DNA from: Rhodopseudomonas sp. BAL398
GTDB lineage: Bacteria > Pseudomonadota > Alphaproteobacteria > Rhizobiales > Xanthobacteraceae
NCBI RefSeq assembly: GCF_033001325.1
Contig: NZ_CP133111.1
Span: 2,542,001-2,606,000, forward strand
DNA: 64,000 nt
Reading direction: 5' to 3'
Positions 53,345-63,882 of this stretch are shown here, piece by piece. The translations under genes and the position numbers were made by a program. The notes beneath the pieces are model-generated. The model did not search any database and had not been told where the DNA came from. It was given only the letters and a program-made list of their open reading frames with translations. Within the stretch, counting starts at the first letter, position 1, and every line of letters starts with the position of its first letter.

Positions 53345-53646
53345 GTGGCGATGGGCAACCGAGACCGCCCGTCGCCGAACTTTTTGATGCGCTCAACAGC
53401 AGCGACGAAAATGCTGACAACAGAATATGGGTTCCGGAATGCCGGGACGGTTCTCGATTTGATCCCGCCCTGAGGCGAGCGGGATCATTTCGGATAGGTC
53501 CAAAGACCAACGAGGAAACACACAATTCCTTCGAAGCAGCCTTGGCCCGCCTTCGTGAGATGCATCCTCCTCAATGGAGGCGTCCCAACGCAAAGGGAAA
53601 CTGGGGCATCGTGACAGGCGTTCGTTGGGTAGAGCTCGGAGAGTAG
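53335..53646 (+). other. -1 frame extension after a slippery heptamer, or gene relic
   Basis: The DUF262 gene ends ATG GGA AAA TAG, so G_GGA_AAA (53335-53341) is a canonical X_XXY_YYZ slippery site directly before the stop. The -1 frame is open to TAG at 53644-53646 and reads 101 protein-like residues (PPVAELFDALNSSDENADNR ... EAALARLREMHPPQWRRPNA, then KGNWGIVTGVRWVELGE) with no ATG, GTG or TTG before its main body. It is either a programmed frameshift extension or the 3' remnant of a separate gene cut by the insertion. Confidence 0.5.
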
Positions 53647-53715
53647 CAGATACCGGCGAGACCCTAGCCTTCAGGCCCTACGGTGCTGAAAATCGGCAAG
53701 CGACCCGCGCCCCGG

Positions 53716-53970
53716 TCACGGCCGCTGTTGCAGCGCGCGCTCCAGCGCCATGCGGATGAAGCGCTGATAGGGAACGCCGAGCTGTTCGGCCTTCTGCTGC
53801 ACGGCCTTCAAGAGCTGTTCGGGCAAGCGTAGATTCACCGATTTATCCTTCGGCTTCATCTCGAACTGCATCGTCACCATGCCGGAGAGGTCGTAGTCAG
53901 TGAGATCCGCGCCGGCGACGAACGCTTCAGCTTCGGCGTCACTCTTCAGGTTTGGCAGTTTCTTTTTCAT
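53716..53970 (-). CDS. brnA: BrnA-type antitoxin, second module
   Basis: The 84-residue protein MKKKLPNLKSDAEAEAFVAG with DLTDYDLSGM, then ribbon-helix-helix DKSVNLRLPEQLLKAVQQKA and GVPYQRFIRMALERALQ. This N-terminal SDAEAE..DLTDYDLS form is common in BrnA/CopG antitoxins paired with DUF497 toxins. It overlaps the preceding brnT by 32 bases. It differs strongly from the 25297 copy, so the two modules are not recent duplicates. Confidence 0.85.
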   Translation of the reverse strand: MKKKLPNLKSDAEAEAFVAGADLTDYDLSGMVTMQFEMKPKDKSVNLRLPEQLLKAVQQKAEQLGVPYQRFIRMALERALQQRP

Positions 53971-54244
53971 AATGAGCAACCTCCTTGCGGTGCATGTAGC
54001 GCGCGCTGACCGGCCGGATCAGCGTGTCGCTGCCGCGTCGTCGCAAGGTGAAGACGACGAAGACATATCGGCCGGCCTCTGTTGTTCCGATCGCCTTGAA
54101 CCGCTCTTCATGTGTCGAATGGACGGGATCAGGCGCCACCCGCACTTGCCGCGTGAACAGGCTCTCGATTTCCGCAATCGAGACCCCGTGCATCTGGCAC
54201 TTGGTTCGATTGCCTCGGTCCCAATCGAAGCCGAACAATTCCAT
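53939..54244 (-). CDS. brnT: BrnT-type toxin (DUF497), second module
   Basis: The 101-residue protein MELFGFDWDRGNRTKCQMHG with VSIAEIESLFTRQVRVAPDP and RRRGSDTLIRPVSARYMHRK is a RelE-fold RNase of the BrnT family. The F-x-W-D-x-x-N-x-x-K-x-x-x-HG opening and the RPVSARYMHRKE end are typical. It is first in the operon, with a promoter and inverted-repeat operator 20-57 bases upstream. Confidence 0.87.
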   Translation of the reverse strand: MELFGFDWDRGNRTKCQMHGVSIAEIESLFTRQVRVAPDPVHSTHEERFKAIGTTEAGRYVFVVFTLRRRGSDTLIRPVSARYMHRKEVAHYEKETAKPEE

Positions 54245-54263
54245 GGCTCGACGCCATCACTTC

Positions 54264-54301
54264 GCCTATGCAATTGTATAGGCAATTGTGATGACGTTCA
54301 A
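54264..54301 (-). promoter_or_regulatory. Promoter and palindromic operator of the second brnTA
   Basis: On the minus strand, TTGAAC (54296-54301), a 17-bp spacer and TACAAT (54273-54278) form a strong promoter. GCCTAT-N8-ATAGGC (54264-54283) is a perfect inverted repeat covering the -10, ideal for autorepression by BrnA. Confidence 0.75.
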
Positions 54302-54341
54302 GTGTCCGGCAATGCCAATCGGCAGCCCCCCTCGGCCGGCC

Positions 54342-56336
<1,995 letters not shown>

Positions 56337-56598
56337 GGACTGAACCTTGGCTGGCGCGTTGCGCCTGAACGGGAAAGGGCCTCGGCCGGTCCGGCCGAAG
56401 TCGCGCGCCGGATCGGCGTGCAGCCGCCCTGAAGCAGCGGAATGAGGAGATTGCCGCCTGCTTTAGTCCAGAACCGCACCAAACGCCACTGATTGCTTGC
56501 AGCAGTCGTAACGACCCCGCCCTGCCATCACCTCCCCAAAAACCATCTAATCTATTGAAATAATGATATAGTTTTTCCAGATGTGGGAATCGCGGCAA

Positions 56599-56784
56599 TC
56601 ACGACAGGTCGCCGCTGCGGATTTGCGCCATCCAGCGGGTGCCTTGCCACAGCTCGATATCGTGGGTGATGGCCTGTTGCTGCGCAGCCGCCAGCGCGGC
56701 GCCATCGTCGCGGGCGACAAGGTCGATGCCATCAATAAAGCTGCCGTCTTCCCGGCTGATCAGATAGAGCCGGTATTCGTGCAT
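56599..56784 (-). CDS. Small hypothetical protein
   Basis: The 61-residue protein MHEYRLYLISREDGSFIDGI with LVARDDGAALAAAQQQAI and IELWQGTRWMAQI has the beta-alpha-beta feel of short DUF6894-like proteins. The ATG at 56784 has GAGGGG at 9 bases; other in-frame ATGs (56793, 56871) are worse placed. Function unknown. Confidence 0.65.
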   Translation of the reverse strand: MHEYRLYLISREDGSFIDGIDLVARDDGAALAAAQQQAITHDIELWQGTRWMAQIRSGDLS

Positions 56785-57017
56785 TACACTCATCCCCTCG
56801 CCCACGATGCTCATCCCGCAGCATAGCTGCCCTGCGAAGACAAGTCGGCTCGCTTTCCGACATAAACGCAAGCACTTAGGTGGGATTTTACCGAAAAACC
56901 GCCTGTTCGTTAATCGATGGTCAACAGAGCGGGGTCAAATCACGGCGGCGTGCGGCCATGCGGTGGAACGAACATTTGGCCTCAAATGTTGACGGATTGG
57001 AAAATGGAGCGACCGCA

Positions 57018-57299
57018 ATGATCAGATCCTATCTGCCACTGCTCGCAATCGCGGCGACGCTATTCGCCGTAACACCCGGACCAGCCTCGGCCCATGACTA
57101 CGCTTATTGCCTGCAGGGGCGAACTTGGGGCTATCCGGGAAATTGCGCCTTCACCAGCTACGCACAATGCATGGCCACCGCGTCAGGCACGACGGCTGAC
57201 TGCGGAATCAATCCCCGCGTCGCCTTTGGAATTCAGGACTCGCGCTGGCGGCACGCTCGCCGCGGCGATTACTACGATCGCCATCGCGAAGCTTTCTGA
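57018..57299 (+). CDS. DUF3551 exported small protein
   Basis: The 93-residue protein has a signal peptide (LPLLAIAATLFAVTPGPASA) and the DUF3551 core: YAYCLQGRTWGYPGNCAFTS with YAQCMATASGTTADCGINP, four conserved cysteines. This family is abundant in Bradyrhizobium and Rhodopseudomonas and is of unknown function, likely periplasmic. A family F repeat follows the stop, probably as terminator. Confidence 0.82.
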   Translation: MIRSYLPLLAIAATLFAVTPGPASAHDYAYCLQGRTWGYPGNCAFTSYAQCMATASGTTADCGINPRVAFGIQDSRWRHARRGDYYDRHREAF

Positions 57300-57318
57300 C
57301 AGGCCACTTCGTCCTGCT

Positions 57319-57420
57319 GGAGCGTTTTCGAGCGAAGTGGAAACCGGTCCGCGTAAAGAAGACGCGTCAAAACCAGAAGCTCAAGTTCCGGTTCGGATTC
57401 TATCCGAACCGGAGTTCTAG
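57319..57420. repeat. Intergenic repeat, family F copy 2 (terminator-like)
   Basis: GGAGCGTTTTCGAGCGAAGT, then GCGTAAAGAAGACGCGTCAA and the hairpin CCGGTTCGGAT / ATCCGAACCGG (57388-57412). It is the reverse-orientation relative of 18418-18510, placed 20 bases after the DUF3551 gene. Confidence 0.75.
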
Positions 57421-57485
57421 TCTTTGAATGACGCGCCGCGGACGGGCGTTTTCCCGCCGTGTCCCCCCGGGGCCTGTTGATGCGC

Positions 57486-59177
57486 TCAGGCGGCCCGAAC
57501 CGTTTCGAGAAAGTGCGCCACTTCGCTTTTGAGCTTTTCGCTGTCGCGCGACAGCGACTGCGCGGCTGACAGCACTTGGGATGACGCCGAGCCGGTTTCG
57601 GTGGCGCCGCGCTGGACGTCGGTGATGTTGGACGACACCTGCTGGGTGCCTTGCGCCGCCTGCTGGACGTTTCGGGAGATTTCCTGGGTCGCCGCGCCCT
57701 GTTCTTCCACCGCCGAGGCGATGGTCGAGGCGATTTCCGACATTTTGCCGATGGTGGTGCCGATCTCCCGGATCGCCCCCACCGATTCCTGGGTCGCCGA
57801 CTGGATGCCGCTGATCTGCTGGCTGATCTCGCCGGTGGCCTTGGCGGTCTGTTCGGCCAGCGCCTTGACCTCGGAAGCGACGACGGCGAAGCCGCGGCCG
57901 GCTTCCCCGGCGCGCGCCGCCTCGATGGTGGCGTTGAGCGCCAACAGATTGGTCTGGCCGGCGATGGTGTTGATCAGTTCGACGACGTCGCCGATCCGGG
58001 CCGCGGCGGCCGACAATTCGCCGACGCGGTCATTGGTCTTGCGGGCCTGATCCACCGCCTCATTGGCGATCCGGGCGGATTCCTGCACCTGGCGACTGAT
58101 CTCATTGACCGACGAGGCCATTTCCTCGGTCGCCGAGGCCACCGACTGGACATTGGTGGAGGCTTCCTCGGACGCCGCCGCGACGGCCGTGGTCAGTTCC
58201 TGGGCGCGGGCGGAGGTGGCGGTGAGCGTGCCGGCCGAGGCTTCCAATTCGGTCGAGGCCGACGAGACGGTCTGGACGATGCCGCCGATCATCGATTCGA
58301 AATTGCGGGTGATCGCGTCGACCCGGCGGCCACGTTCGATCTTCTCCTCGGCGTCGCGGCCGGCGGCCGCATCGGCGGCCTTTTTGGCGATCAGCGCTTC
58401 CTTGAAGACCTGCAGCGCATCCGCCATCGCGCCGATCTCGGTGCTGACGCCGCGATACGGCACGTCGGCCGAGAGGTCGCCCTGGCCGAGCGTCTGCATC
58501 GGCTTGATGATCGCGGCGATGCCGGAGGCCACGTCACGGATCACCATCACGCTGGCCACGATGCCGAACGCGATCGACAGGCCGAGGATCGACAGCACGA
58601 CGAAGAAGGCCGAGCTGTAGGTCGCGGCTGCCGCGGCGCTGGCGGCGGCGGCGCCCTTGTTGTTGAGGTCGATATCCTTGCGCATGGCCTCGTCCATCTG
58701 CGCCGCAAACGGGCCCATCGGTACCGAGAGAAGCTTCACGCCCTCGACGGAAATCGCTCCGTTGCTCTTGCGCGAGATATCGAGCACCTTCGGCACTTCG
58801 GCCGTGTATTTGTCCCACGCACTGCGCCAGCTGTCATAGATCTGCTTCTCCTCGGGAGACGAGATCAGCGCCTCATAACCCTTCTGACCGATCTTGATCC
58901 TTTCGCTCGCGGCCGCGAGTTCCTTCTCGAGGGCTTGCATCGTGGCATCCTCGGTCGCCAGCAGATGGTCGCGAAGTTTCAGCCGATAGTCGACGACCTC
59001 GGCCCGCAATTCGCCCAGCACGGTAACAGTCGGCAACCAGTTGGTGGTGATCTCCACCGTACTGGTGTTCATCGACTGCATCTTGAGCAGGCCGAGCGCG
59101 CCGAGCCCTGATATTGCCAGCAGCAATGCTGCAACGAGGGTCGTGATCTTGGTTCGGATCGAAAATCTGGCGAGCAT
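57486..59177 (-). CDS. Methyl-accepting chemotaxis protein
   Basis: The 563-residue transducer has membrane helix 1 ([20 protein letters not shown]), a periplasmic four-helix-bundle sensor (~residues 35-185), helix 2 ([20 protein letters not shown]), a HAMP domain ([20 protein letters not shown]) and the signalling hairpin [20 protein letters not shown] with [18 protein letters not shown] that couples to CheA/CheW. The start at 59177 (MLARFSIR) gives normal topology. Ligand unknown. It feeds the flagella encoded around it. Confidence 0.95.
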   Translation of the reverse strand: MLARFSIRTKITTLVAALLLAISGLGALGLLKMQSMNTSTVEITTNWLPTVTVLGELRAEVVDYRLKLRDHLLATEDATMQALEKELAAASERIKIGQKGYEALISSPEEKQIYDSWRSAWDKYTAEVPKVLDISRKSNGAISVEGVKLLSVPMGPFAAQMDEAMRKDIDLNNKGAAAASAAAAATYSSAFFVVLSILGLSIAFGIVASVMVIRDVASGIAAIIKPMQTLGQGDLSADVPYRGVSTEIGAMADALQVFKEALIAKKAADAAAGRDAEEKIERGRRVDAITRNFESMIGGIVQTVSSASTELEASAGTLTATSARAQELTTAVAAASEEASTNVQSVASATEEMASSVNEISRQVQESARIANEAVDQARKTNDRVGELSAAAARIGDVVELINTIAGQTNLLALNATIEAARAGEAGRGFAVVASEVKALAEQTAKATGEISQQISGIQSATQESVGAIREIGTTIGKMSEIASTIASAVEEQGAATQEISRNVQQAAQGTQQVSSNITDVQRGATETGSASSQVLSAAQSLSRDSEKLKSEVAHFLETVRAA

Positions 59178-59702
59178 GACCTGGTTTCCTGGCGACCGAC
59201 GTCCCGGCCCCGCGCTTAGTCTGCAAGCAGCAAAAGCTGCCAGTCGGACGTATGGCCTGATGAGGTGGTTTGATATCCCGGCGGGACTGGCTGCAACGTG
59301 CGCCACAATCCTTGTTGCACCGTTAACCACCTACCTGGTGCGTCTACGAGGACTGGTAACAACTGCGGATATCGGTCTCACAGGCGCGCGCCGATTAGTC
59401 CGATGACAGCGACGGGCGAATGGGGGTGACGAACGGGCCGCTACGACGCGGATCCGAAATCCCAGCGCGCGATCTCGCCAGAGTCCGCCTCGCGGATTAG
59501 TCGGCGCGGTTGACCAGCGCGATTTGCCGGCGCCCCGGGGAAAGCCGCCGAACCCCTCACTGCCGCCGGCGCCGTGTCGCGCCGCCGTAACACGGCAGCG
59601 CCGCTGGCTGCGCAGCCGCGCCATCCACGGCGCTGGTCAGGCGATCCTACGATCACCGTCGCCGGGTCGTCCTATCGCTCGTCGCGATCCGCGACGGCCT
59701 TG
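59178..59702. other. Intergenic stretch without recognised features
   Basis: Open frames here are arginine-rich shadows without motifs or ribosome sites. A small palindrome GTCGCG-ATC-CGCGAC lies near 59680, just downstream of dksA. Nothing else is seen. Confidence 0.5.
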
Positions 59703-60131
59703 CTACTCGTCGCGATAGACCTTCTCGCGCTTTTCGTGGCGCTCCTGGGCTTCGACAGAGAGCGTCGCGATCGGACGCGCCTCGAGCCGCTTCAACGCGA
59801 TCGGCTCGCCGGTCTCTTCGCAATAACCGTAGGTGTTGTCTTCGATACGTTGCAGCGCAGCATCGATCTTGGAGATCAATTTGCGCTGCCGGTCGCGCGC
59901 GCGTAGTTCGATGGCGCGGTCGGTTTCTGAAGAGGCACGGTCCGCCAGATCGGGATGGTTGACGTTCTCTTCCTGGAGCGTCTGCAGCGTCACGCGTGAC
60001 TCCCGCAGGATCTCCTCCTTCCAGGTCAGCAGCTTGGCGCGAAAATACTCGCGCTGCCGGTCGTTCATGAAAGGCTCTTTGTCGGATGGTCGATAGCTTT
60101 TCAACTTTTCCAAGGGCAATCCATTTGTCAT
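59703..60131 (-). CDS. dksA: DksA-type RNA polymerase-binding regulator, mostly cysteine-free
   Basis: DksA binds the RNA polymerase secondary channel and acts with ppGpp. The 142-residue protein has the coiled coil with the tip pattern (NVNHPDLADRASSETDRAIE) and the C-terminal globular part YGYCEETGEPIALKRLEARP with IATLSVEAQERHEKREKVYR. Only one of the four zinc cysteines remains (C in YGYCEE), a known alphaproteobacterial pattern implying a zinc-independent fold. The start at 60131 (MTNGLPLEKLKSY) follows a usual family start. Confidence 0.93.
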   Translation of the reverse strand: MTNGLPLEKLKSYRPSDKEPFMNDRQREYFRAKLLTWKEEILRESRVTLQTLQEENVNHPDLADRASSETDRAIELRARDRQRKLISKIDAALQRIEDNTYGYCEETGEPIALKRLEARPIATLSVEAQERHEKREKVYRDE

Positions 60132-60368
60132 CAGGAGCCAGAAAATATCGGCCTCGCGCCGCAGCTTATATAGCGGAGCCATGTGACAGACAATATCGTC
60201 GAGCGCCGGCAAAACCGGCCACACAGAGTTTCAGCAGGGAACCGGGTCCGGTATTTGACGGGGCGGTTTACGCCGCTTTTTTGAGCGCTCGGGCGGCGCC
60301 TGGCCTGGTCGAACGGCCCTTGTCGCTCAAGCTCTGGCGATCAAGCTTTGGCGATCAGGCTTTGGCGA

Positions 60369-60779
60369 TCAGGCCTGGCCGGCCTTGGCCAGTTCGACCT
60401 CGACCCTGAGTTCGATTTCCGCCAGCACGGCGTCGAGGCCGGGATCACCAGAGGAGGATTTCAGGTCGGCGGCGGCCGCGCGCAGCCGCGCCAATGTCGA
60501 GTTGTCGAACGAGCCGGCCAGCAGACCGAGTTTGAGATCCTCCAGCACATCGAGCGCGCCGCGGCCGCGGGCCACCGAGCGCTTGCGGCGCTCGAGCGGA
60601 TCCTCGATGCCCTGCATCGCCAGCAGCGCGTCGATATTGGACGGCGCGATCGGGGCGCCGACCGAGCGGCGTTCCGGGGTCGCTGCCGCCTCCGGCAACG
60701 AAAATCCGGTCGAACTGCTGCGGCGGGCGCCGCCCGCCGGGGAATTGAAGGTCGTACCGTTCGGGCCGTAGATCTTCAT
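60369..60779 (-). CDS. fliX: Flagellar assembly regulator FliX
   Basis: The 136-residue protein starts MKIYGPNGTTFNSPAGGARR and has SNIDALLAMQGIEDPLERRK with RGRGALDVLEDLKLGLL, the FliX hallmark. In Caulobacter FliX links class II assembly to the sigma-54 activator FlbD. It is divergent from flgI, which has a sigma-54 promoter and a palindromic probable FlbD site in the shared spacer. Confidence 0.93.
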   Translation of the reverse strand: MKIYGPNGTTFNSPAGGARRSSSTGFSLPEAAATPERRSVGAPIAPSNIDALLAMQGIEDPLERRKRSVARGRGALDVLEDLKLGLLAGSFDNSTLARLRAAAADLKSSSGDPGLDAVLAEIELRVEVELAKAGQA

Positions 60780-60891
60780 CGTGCTGTCTCGCCGCGCCGT
60801 CGCGAACCGGGCGCCGTGGGTCGCTGGTCGGATTGAACGCCGGGAGCGGCAATCAAGATATGAGCGTTGTTACGAAGGTCGCGGTTTATGG

Positions 60892-60906
60892 TTAACGGCG
60901 GGTAAA
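60892..60906. promoter_or_regulatory. Imperfect CtrA-type box
   Basis: TTAACGGCGGGTAAA matches TTAA-N7-TTAA at 7 of 8 positions. It lies 113 bases upstream of fliX and beside the palindrome at 60911. Confidence 0.4.
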
Positions 60907-60910
60907 CAGC

Positions 60911-60927
60911 CCGGCAAATTCTGCCGG
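60911..60927. promoter_or_regulatory. FlbD-type palindrome upstream of flgI
   Basis: CCGGCAAATTCTGCCGG has perfect arms (CCGGCA / TGCCGG) around 5 bases. It lies about 95 bases upstream of the flgI sigma-54 promoter. A further CGGCA half site follows at 60931. Confidence 0.6.
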
Positions 60928-61019
60928 TGACGGCAGTTTCGCCGCCGCCGCGGCCGCCGCGCGATCCCGGGCCGAAATGTTTTTTTCAACAACATCAATG
61001 AATTGCGCAAAAAATCCGA

Positions 61020-61037
61020 TTGGCATGAGGCTCGCAT
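61020..61037 (+). promoter_or_regulatory. Sigma-54 promoter of flgI operon
   Basis: TTGGCATGAGGCTCGCAT has GG (61022-61023) and GC (61034-61035) with exactly 10 bases between, as in the flgF promoter at 47760. It lies about 70 bases upstream of the flgI start. Confidence 0.8.
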
Positions 61038-61103
61038 AAGGAAGCCCGGGACAGCCGTATGGGAGTGCGGCGTGGCCCGGACCACCTCAGCGGGGAGCAG
61101 AGG

Positions 61104-62225
61104 ATGCCGAGTGGACTGACGAGAATCCTGCAGCTGGCCTGCGCCGCGCTGATGGCGCTGGCGCTGGGCGGACTGCCCGCGAGCGCAATGTCGCGGATCA
61201 AGGACCTCGCAAATATCGAAGGCGTGCGGCAGAACCAGCTGATCGGCTATGGCCTGGTGGTCGGCCTCAACGGCACCGGCGACACCCTCAACAACATCCC
61301 CTTCACCAAGCAATCGCTGCAGGCGATGCTGGAACGGATGGGCGTCAACATCCGCGGCGCCACCATCCGCACCGGCAATGTCGCGGCCGTGATGGTCACC
61401 GGCAATCTGCCGGCCTTCGGCACCCAGGGCACCCGGATGGACGTCACCGTCTCGGCGCTCGGCGATTCCAAGAATCTGCAAGGCGGTACCCTGCTGGTCA
61501 CCCCGCTGCTCGGCGCCGACGGCAATGTCTACGCGGTGGCGCAGGGCTCGGTGGCGGTCGGCGGCTTCCAGGCCGAGGGCGCCAGCGCCAGCATCACCCG
61601 CGGCGTGCCGACCGTGGGCCGGATCGCCAACGGGGCGATCATCGAGCGCGAGATCGAATTCGCGCTGAACCGGCTGCCCACGGTGCGGCTGGCGCTGCGC
61701 AATGCCGACTTCACAACCGCCAAGCGGATCGCCATGGCGATCAATGATTACCTCGGCGCCAAGAGCGCGGAGCCGCTGGATCCGTCGACCGTGCAGCTCA
61801 ACATCCCGCCGGAATTCAAGGGCAATGTGGTGGCGTTCCTGACCGAGATCGAGCAGCTGCAGGTCGAGCCCGACCTCGCCGCCAAGATCGTGATCGACGA
61901 ACGCTCCGGCATCATCGTGATGGGCCGCGACGTCCGCGTCGCCACCGTGGCGGTGGCGCAGGGCAACCTCACGGTGACGATCTCCGAAAGCCCGCAGGTC
62001 AGCCAGCCCAATCCGCTGTCGGGGGGCCGGACCGTGGTGACGCCGAACTCCAAGGTCGGGGTCAGCGTCGACGGCAAGAAGCTGGCGCTGGTCAAGGACG
62101 GCGTCTCGCTGCAGCAGCTGGTCGACGGCCTCAACGGGCTCGGCATCGGGCCGCGCGACCTGATCGGGATCCTGCAGGCGATCAAGGCCGCCGGCGCGAT
62201 CCAGGCCGACATCGAGGTGATGTGA
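61104..62225 (+). CDS. flgI: Flagellar P-ring protein FlgI
   Basis: The 373-residue periplasmic ring protein has a signal peptide (LACAALMALALGGLPASAMS) and the family blocks SRIKDLANIEGVRQNQLIGY, GLVVGLNGTGDT, FGTQGTRMDVTVSALGDSKN, NRLPTVRLALRNADFTTAKR and C-terminal GIGPRDLIGILQAIKAAGAI. The start at 61104 has GGGGAG at a good distance. First gene of flgI-flgJ-flgN-like. Confidence 0.96.
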   Translation: MPSGLTRILQLACAALMALALGGLPASAMSRIKDLANIEGVRQNQLIGYGLVVGLNGTGDTLNNIPFTKQSLQAMLERMGVNIRGATIRTGNVAAVMVTGNLPAFGTQGTRMDVTVSALGDSKNLQGGTLLVTPLLGADGNVYAVAQGSVAVGGFQAEGASASITRGVPTVGRIANGAIIEREIEFALNRLPTVRLALRNADFTTAKRIAMAINDYLGAKSAEPLDPSTVQLNIPPEFKGNVVAFLTEIEQLQVEPDLAAKIVIDERSGIIVMGRDVRVATVAVAQGNLTVTISESPQVSQPNPLSGGRTVVTPNSKVGVSVDGKKLALVKDGVSLQQLVDGLNGLGIGPRDLIGILQAIKAAGAIQADIEVM

Positions 62226-62593
62226 TGATCGCAACCGCAAATTACGGCCGCAACGGCCAGCTCCCGATGCTCAACGGCCGGCCCGACACCGTGCTGGCCG
62301 ACGCGATGAGCAAGGTGCCGCAGCCGATGCAGAACAAGATCAGGGAGAAGGCGCAGGATTTCGAAGCCGTGTTCCTGAACTCGATGTTCTCGCAGATGAC
62401 CAGCAGCATCAAGGGCGAGGGCCCGTTCGGCGACACCGTCGGCACCGGCGCGTGGCGTTCGATGCTGACCGAGCAATATTCCAAATCATTCGCCAAGGCC
62501 GGCGGCATCGGCATTTCCAACGACGTCTTTCGCACCCTGATCCTTCAGCAGGCCAACCGCGCCACCGCACCGCAAGGAACACCCACGCCATGA
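62225..62593 (+). CDS. flgJ: Rod-binding protein, FlgJ N-domain type
   Basis: The 122-residue protein has KIREKAQDFEAVFLNSMFSQ with MTSSIKGEGPFG and MLTEQYSKSFAKAGGIGIS, the rod-capping domain of FlgJ without the muramidase domain, as usual in alphaproteobacteria. The ATG overlaps the flgI stop (TGATG); a GTG one codon earlier is possible. Confidence 0.93.
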   Translation: MIATANYGRNGQLPMLNGRPDTVLADAMSKVPQPMQNKIREKAQDFEAVFLNSMFSQMTSSIKGEGPFGDTVGTGAWRSMLTEQYSKSFAKAGGIGISNDVFRTLILQQANRATAPQGTPTP

Positions 62594-63078
62594 CCCAACC
62601 GCAACATCAACAGGCCCCGGCTGCGATCGTCGCGGTCACCACCATCGCCGACGCCCGCAAGCTCGCCGACGGGTTGATGGAGATCATGACCACGCTGCTG
62701 GCGGTGATCGAGCGCGAGACCGAACTGGTTCGCGCCGGCCAGATCGTCGAGGCGATCCGGCTCGAGCCGCAAAAGACCGATCTGTCGCGGCGCTATATCG
62801 GCGCCATCACGCTGGTCAAAGCCAGCCAGCCGTATCTGGCCAAGGCGACACCGGATCTGCTCGCCGCGCTGCACCGGCATCACGACGTGTTCCGCGCCAT
62901 GCTGCAGGTCAATCTCACCGTGCTGGCGACGGCGCACGCGGTCTCCGAAGGCATCGTGCGCGGCGTCAACGCCGAGATCCAGCGCAAGAACAGCCCGCAG
63001 ACCTACAATTCCGACGGCAGGCGCGCGGCGCCAGGGCCGCGCAACATCATGCCGATTGCAGTCAGCCGCTCGCTCTGA
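62590..63078 (+). CDS. flgN: FlgN-like flagellar chaperone
   Basis: The 162-residue helical protein MTQPQHQQAPAAIVAVTTIA with LADGLMEIMTTLLAVIERET, RYIGAITLVKASQPYLAKAT and LVTVLAT-like NLTVLATAHAVSEGIVRGVN fits the FlgN layout (chaperone of hook-filament junction proteins) in size, helices and position. The start overlaps the flgJ stop by ATGA. Sequence similarity to enteric FlgN is weak, so the call rests partly on context. Confidence 0.7.
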   Translation: MTQPQHQQAPAAIVAVTTIADARKLADGLMEIMTTLLAVIERETELVRAGQIVEAIRLEPQKTDLSRRYIGAITLVKASQPYLAKATPDLLAALHRHHDVFRAMLQVNLTVLATAHAVSEGIVRGVNAEIQRKNSPQTYNSDGRRAAPGPRNIMPIAVSRSL

Positions 63079-63303
63079 TCGGATCGGCTCGCGATCGGCG
63101 TCGCCGTACCGCTCCTCCGGCCGCGCTCCACGACTGTCCGGCTCATCACCGTTGCGGCTTTCGCCGCGGCGGTTTTGCGCCCCGACAATATCGACCATTT
63201 GAAACAAATAATCGGAGTTAGCTAAGCGTCGAGTTTAGACGTTTTGGGCAATATATCTTTTGGATAGGGTTGGGATTGATCTGATGGAAGCCAGGAGGCT
63301 GAC

Positions 63304-63678
63304 ATGAGTAGCGATTTCAACATTAGACCGGCGGGGGCGCCGGTTGCGATACCGGTGCTCAAACCCGCGCCCGAAGCGGTGCGGACGGCCGTGCCGACGG
63401 AATTGCCGGCGCCGAAAAGCGTCGCCGCCGCGGAAGCGTCGAACCGCCCTGCTCCGGCCGTGCCGCAAAGCCAACCCCCTCCGGGCGACGAGGTCTCGCA
63501 CCAGATCGTGATCGATCGCGCGGCGGCCGAAATCGTCTACCGGGTGGTCGACAACAAGACCAGCCAGGTCGTCAATCAATATCCCGACGCCTCGCGGCTG
63601 CGTGCCAGGGCCTATCTGCGCGCCCAGGACAACGCCAAGCTGGACGGCCAGCGGATCGCCACTGATCGCCAGGCCTGA
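63304..63678 (+). CDS. FlaG-like protein
   Basis: The 124-residue protein has a Pro/Ala-rich N-terminal half (~1-62), then VSHQIVIDRAAAEIVYRVVD with NKTSQVVNQYPDASRLRAR, resembling FlaG's short C-terminal beta part (V-x-V-I-D-x-x-T-x-x-V-x-x-x-P). GGAGG precedes the ATG. It follows the flgI operon in the same direction after a 225-bp spacer. The FlaG assignment is tentative. Confidence 0.6.
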   Translation: MSSDFNIRPAGAPVAIPVLKPAPEAVRTAVPTELPAPKSVAAAEASNRPAPAVPQSQPPPGDEVSHQIVIDRAAAEIVYRVVDNKTSQVVNQYPDASRLRARAYLRAQDNAKLDGQRIATDRQA

Positions 63679-63882
63679 GCGGCACCGGAGCGGCGCAACG
63701 ACAAACGCGGCAAGCCGTGGCACGACGGCCTGAACGCGCTCTTTGTCGTGCCCGAACCCGACCATCGGCAAGATGTTGACGCCGCGACTTTGAGCGGACT
63801 CGTCGGACCCTACTGCGCGGAAATTGGAAACCGTTTGTCGGCGCAGCGCCGCGATCGCTCGACCGGCGCGGCAATGTGGCCG

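Noticed and set aside
59178-59702. Small genes in the spacer upstream of the chemotaxis receptor
   Set aside because: All frames there are short, Arg-rich and lack start signals.
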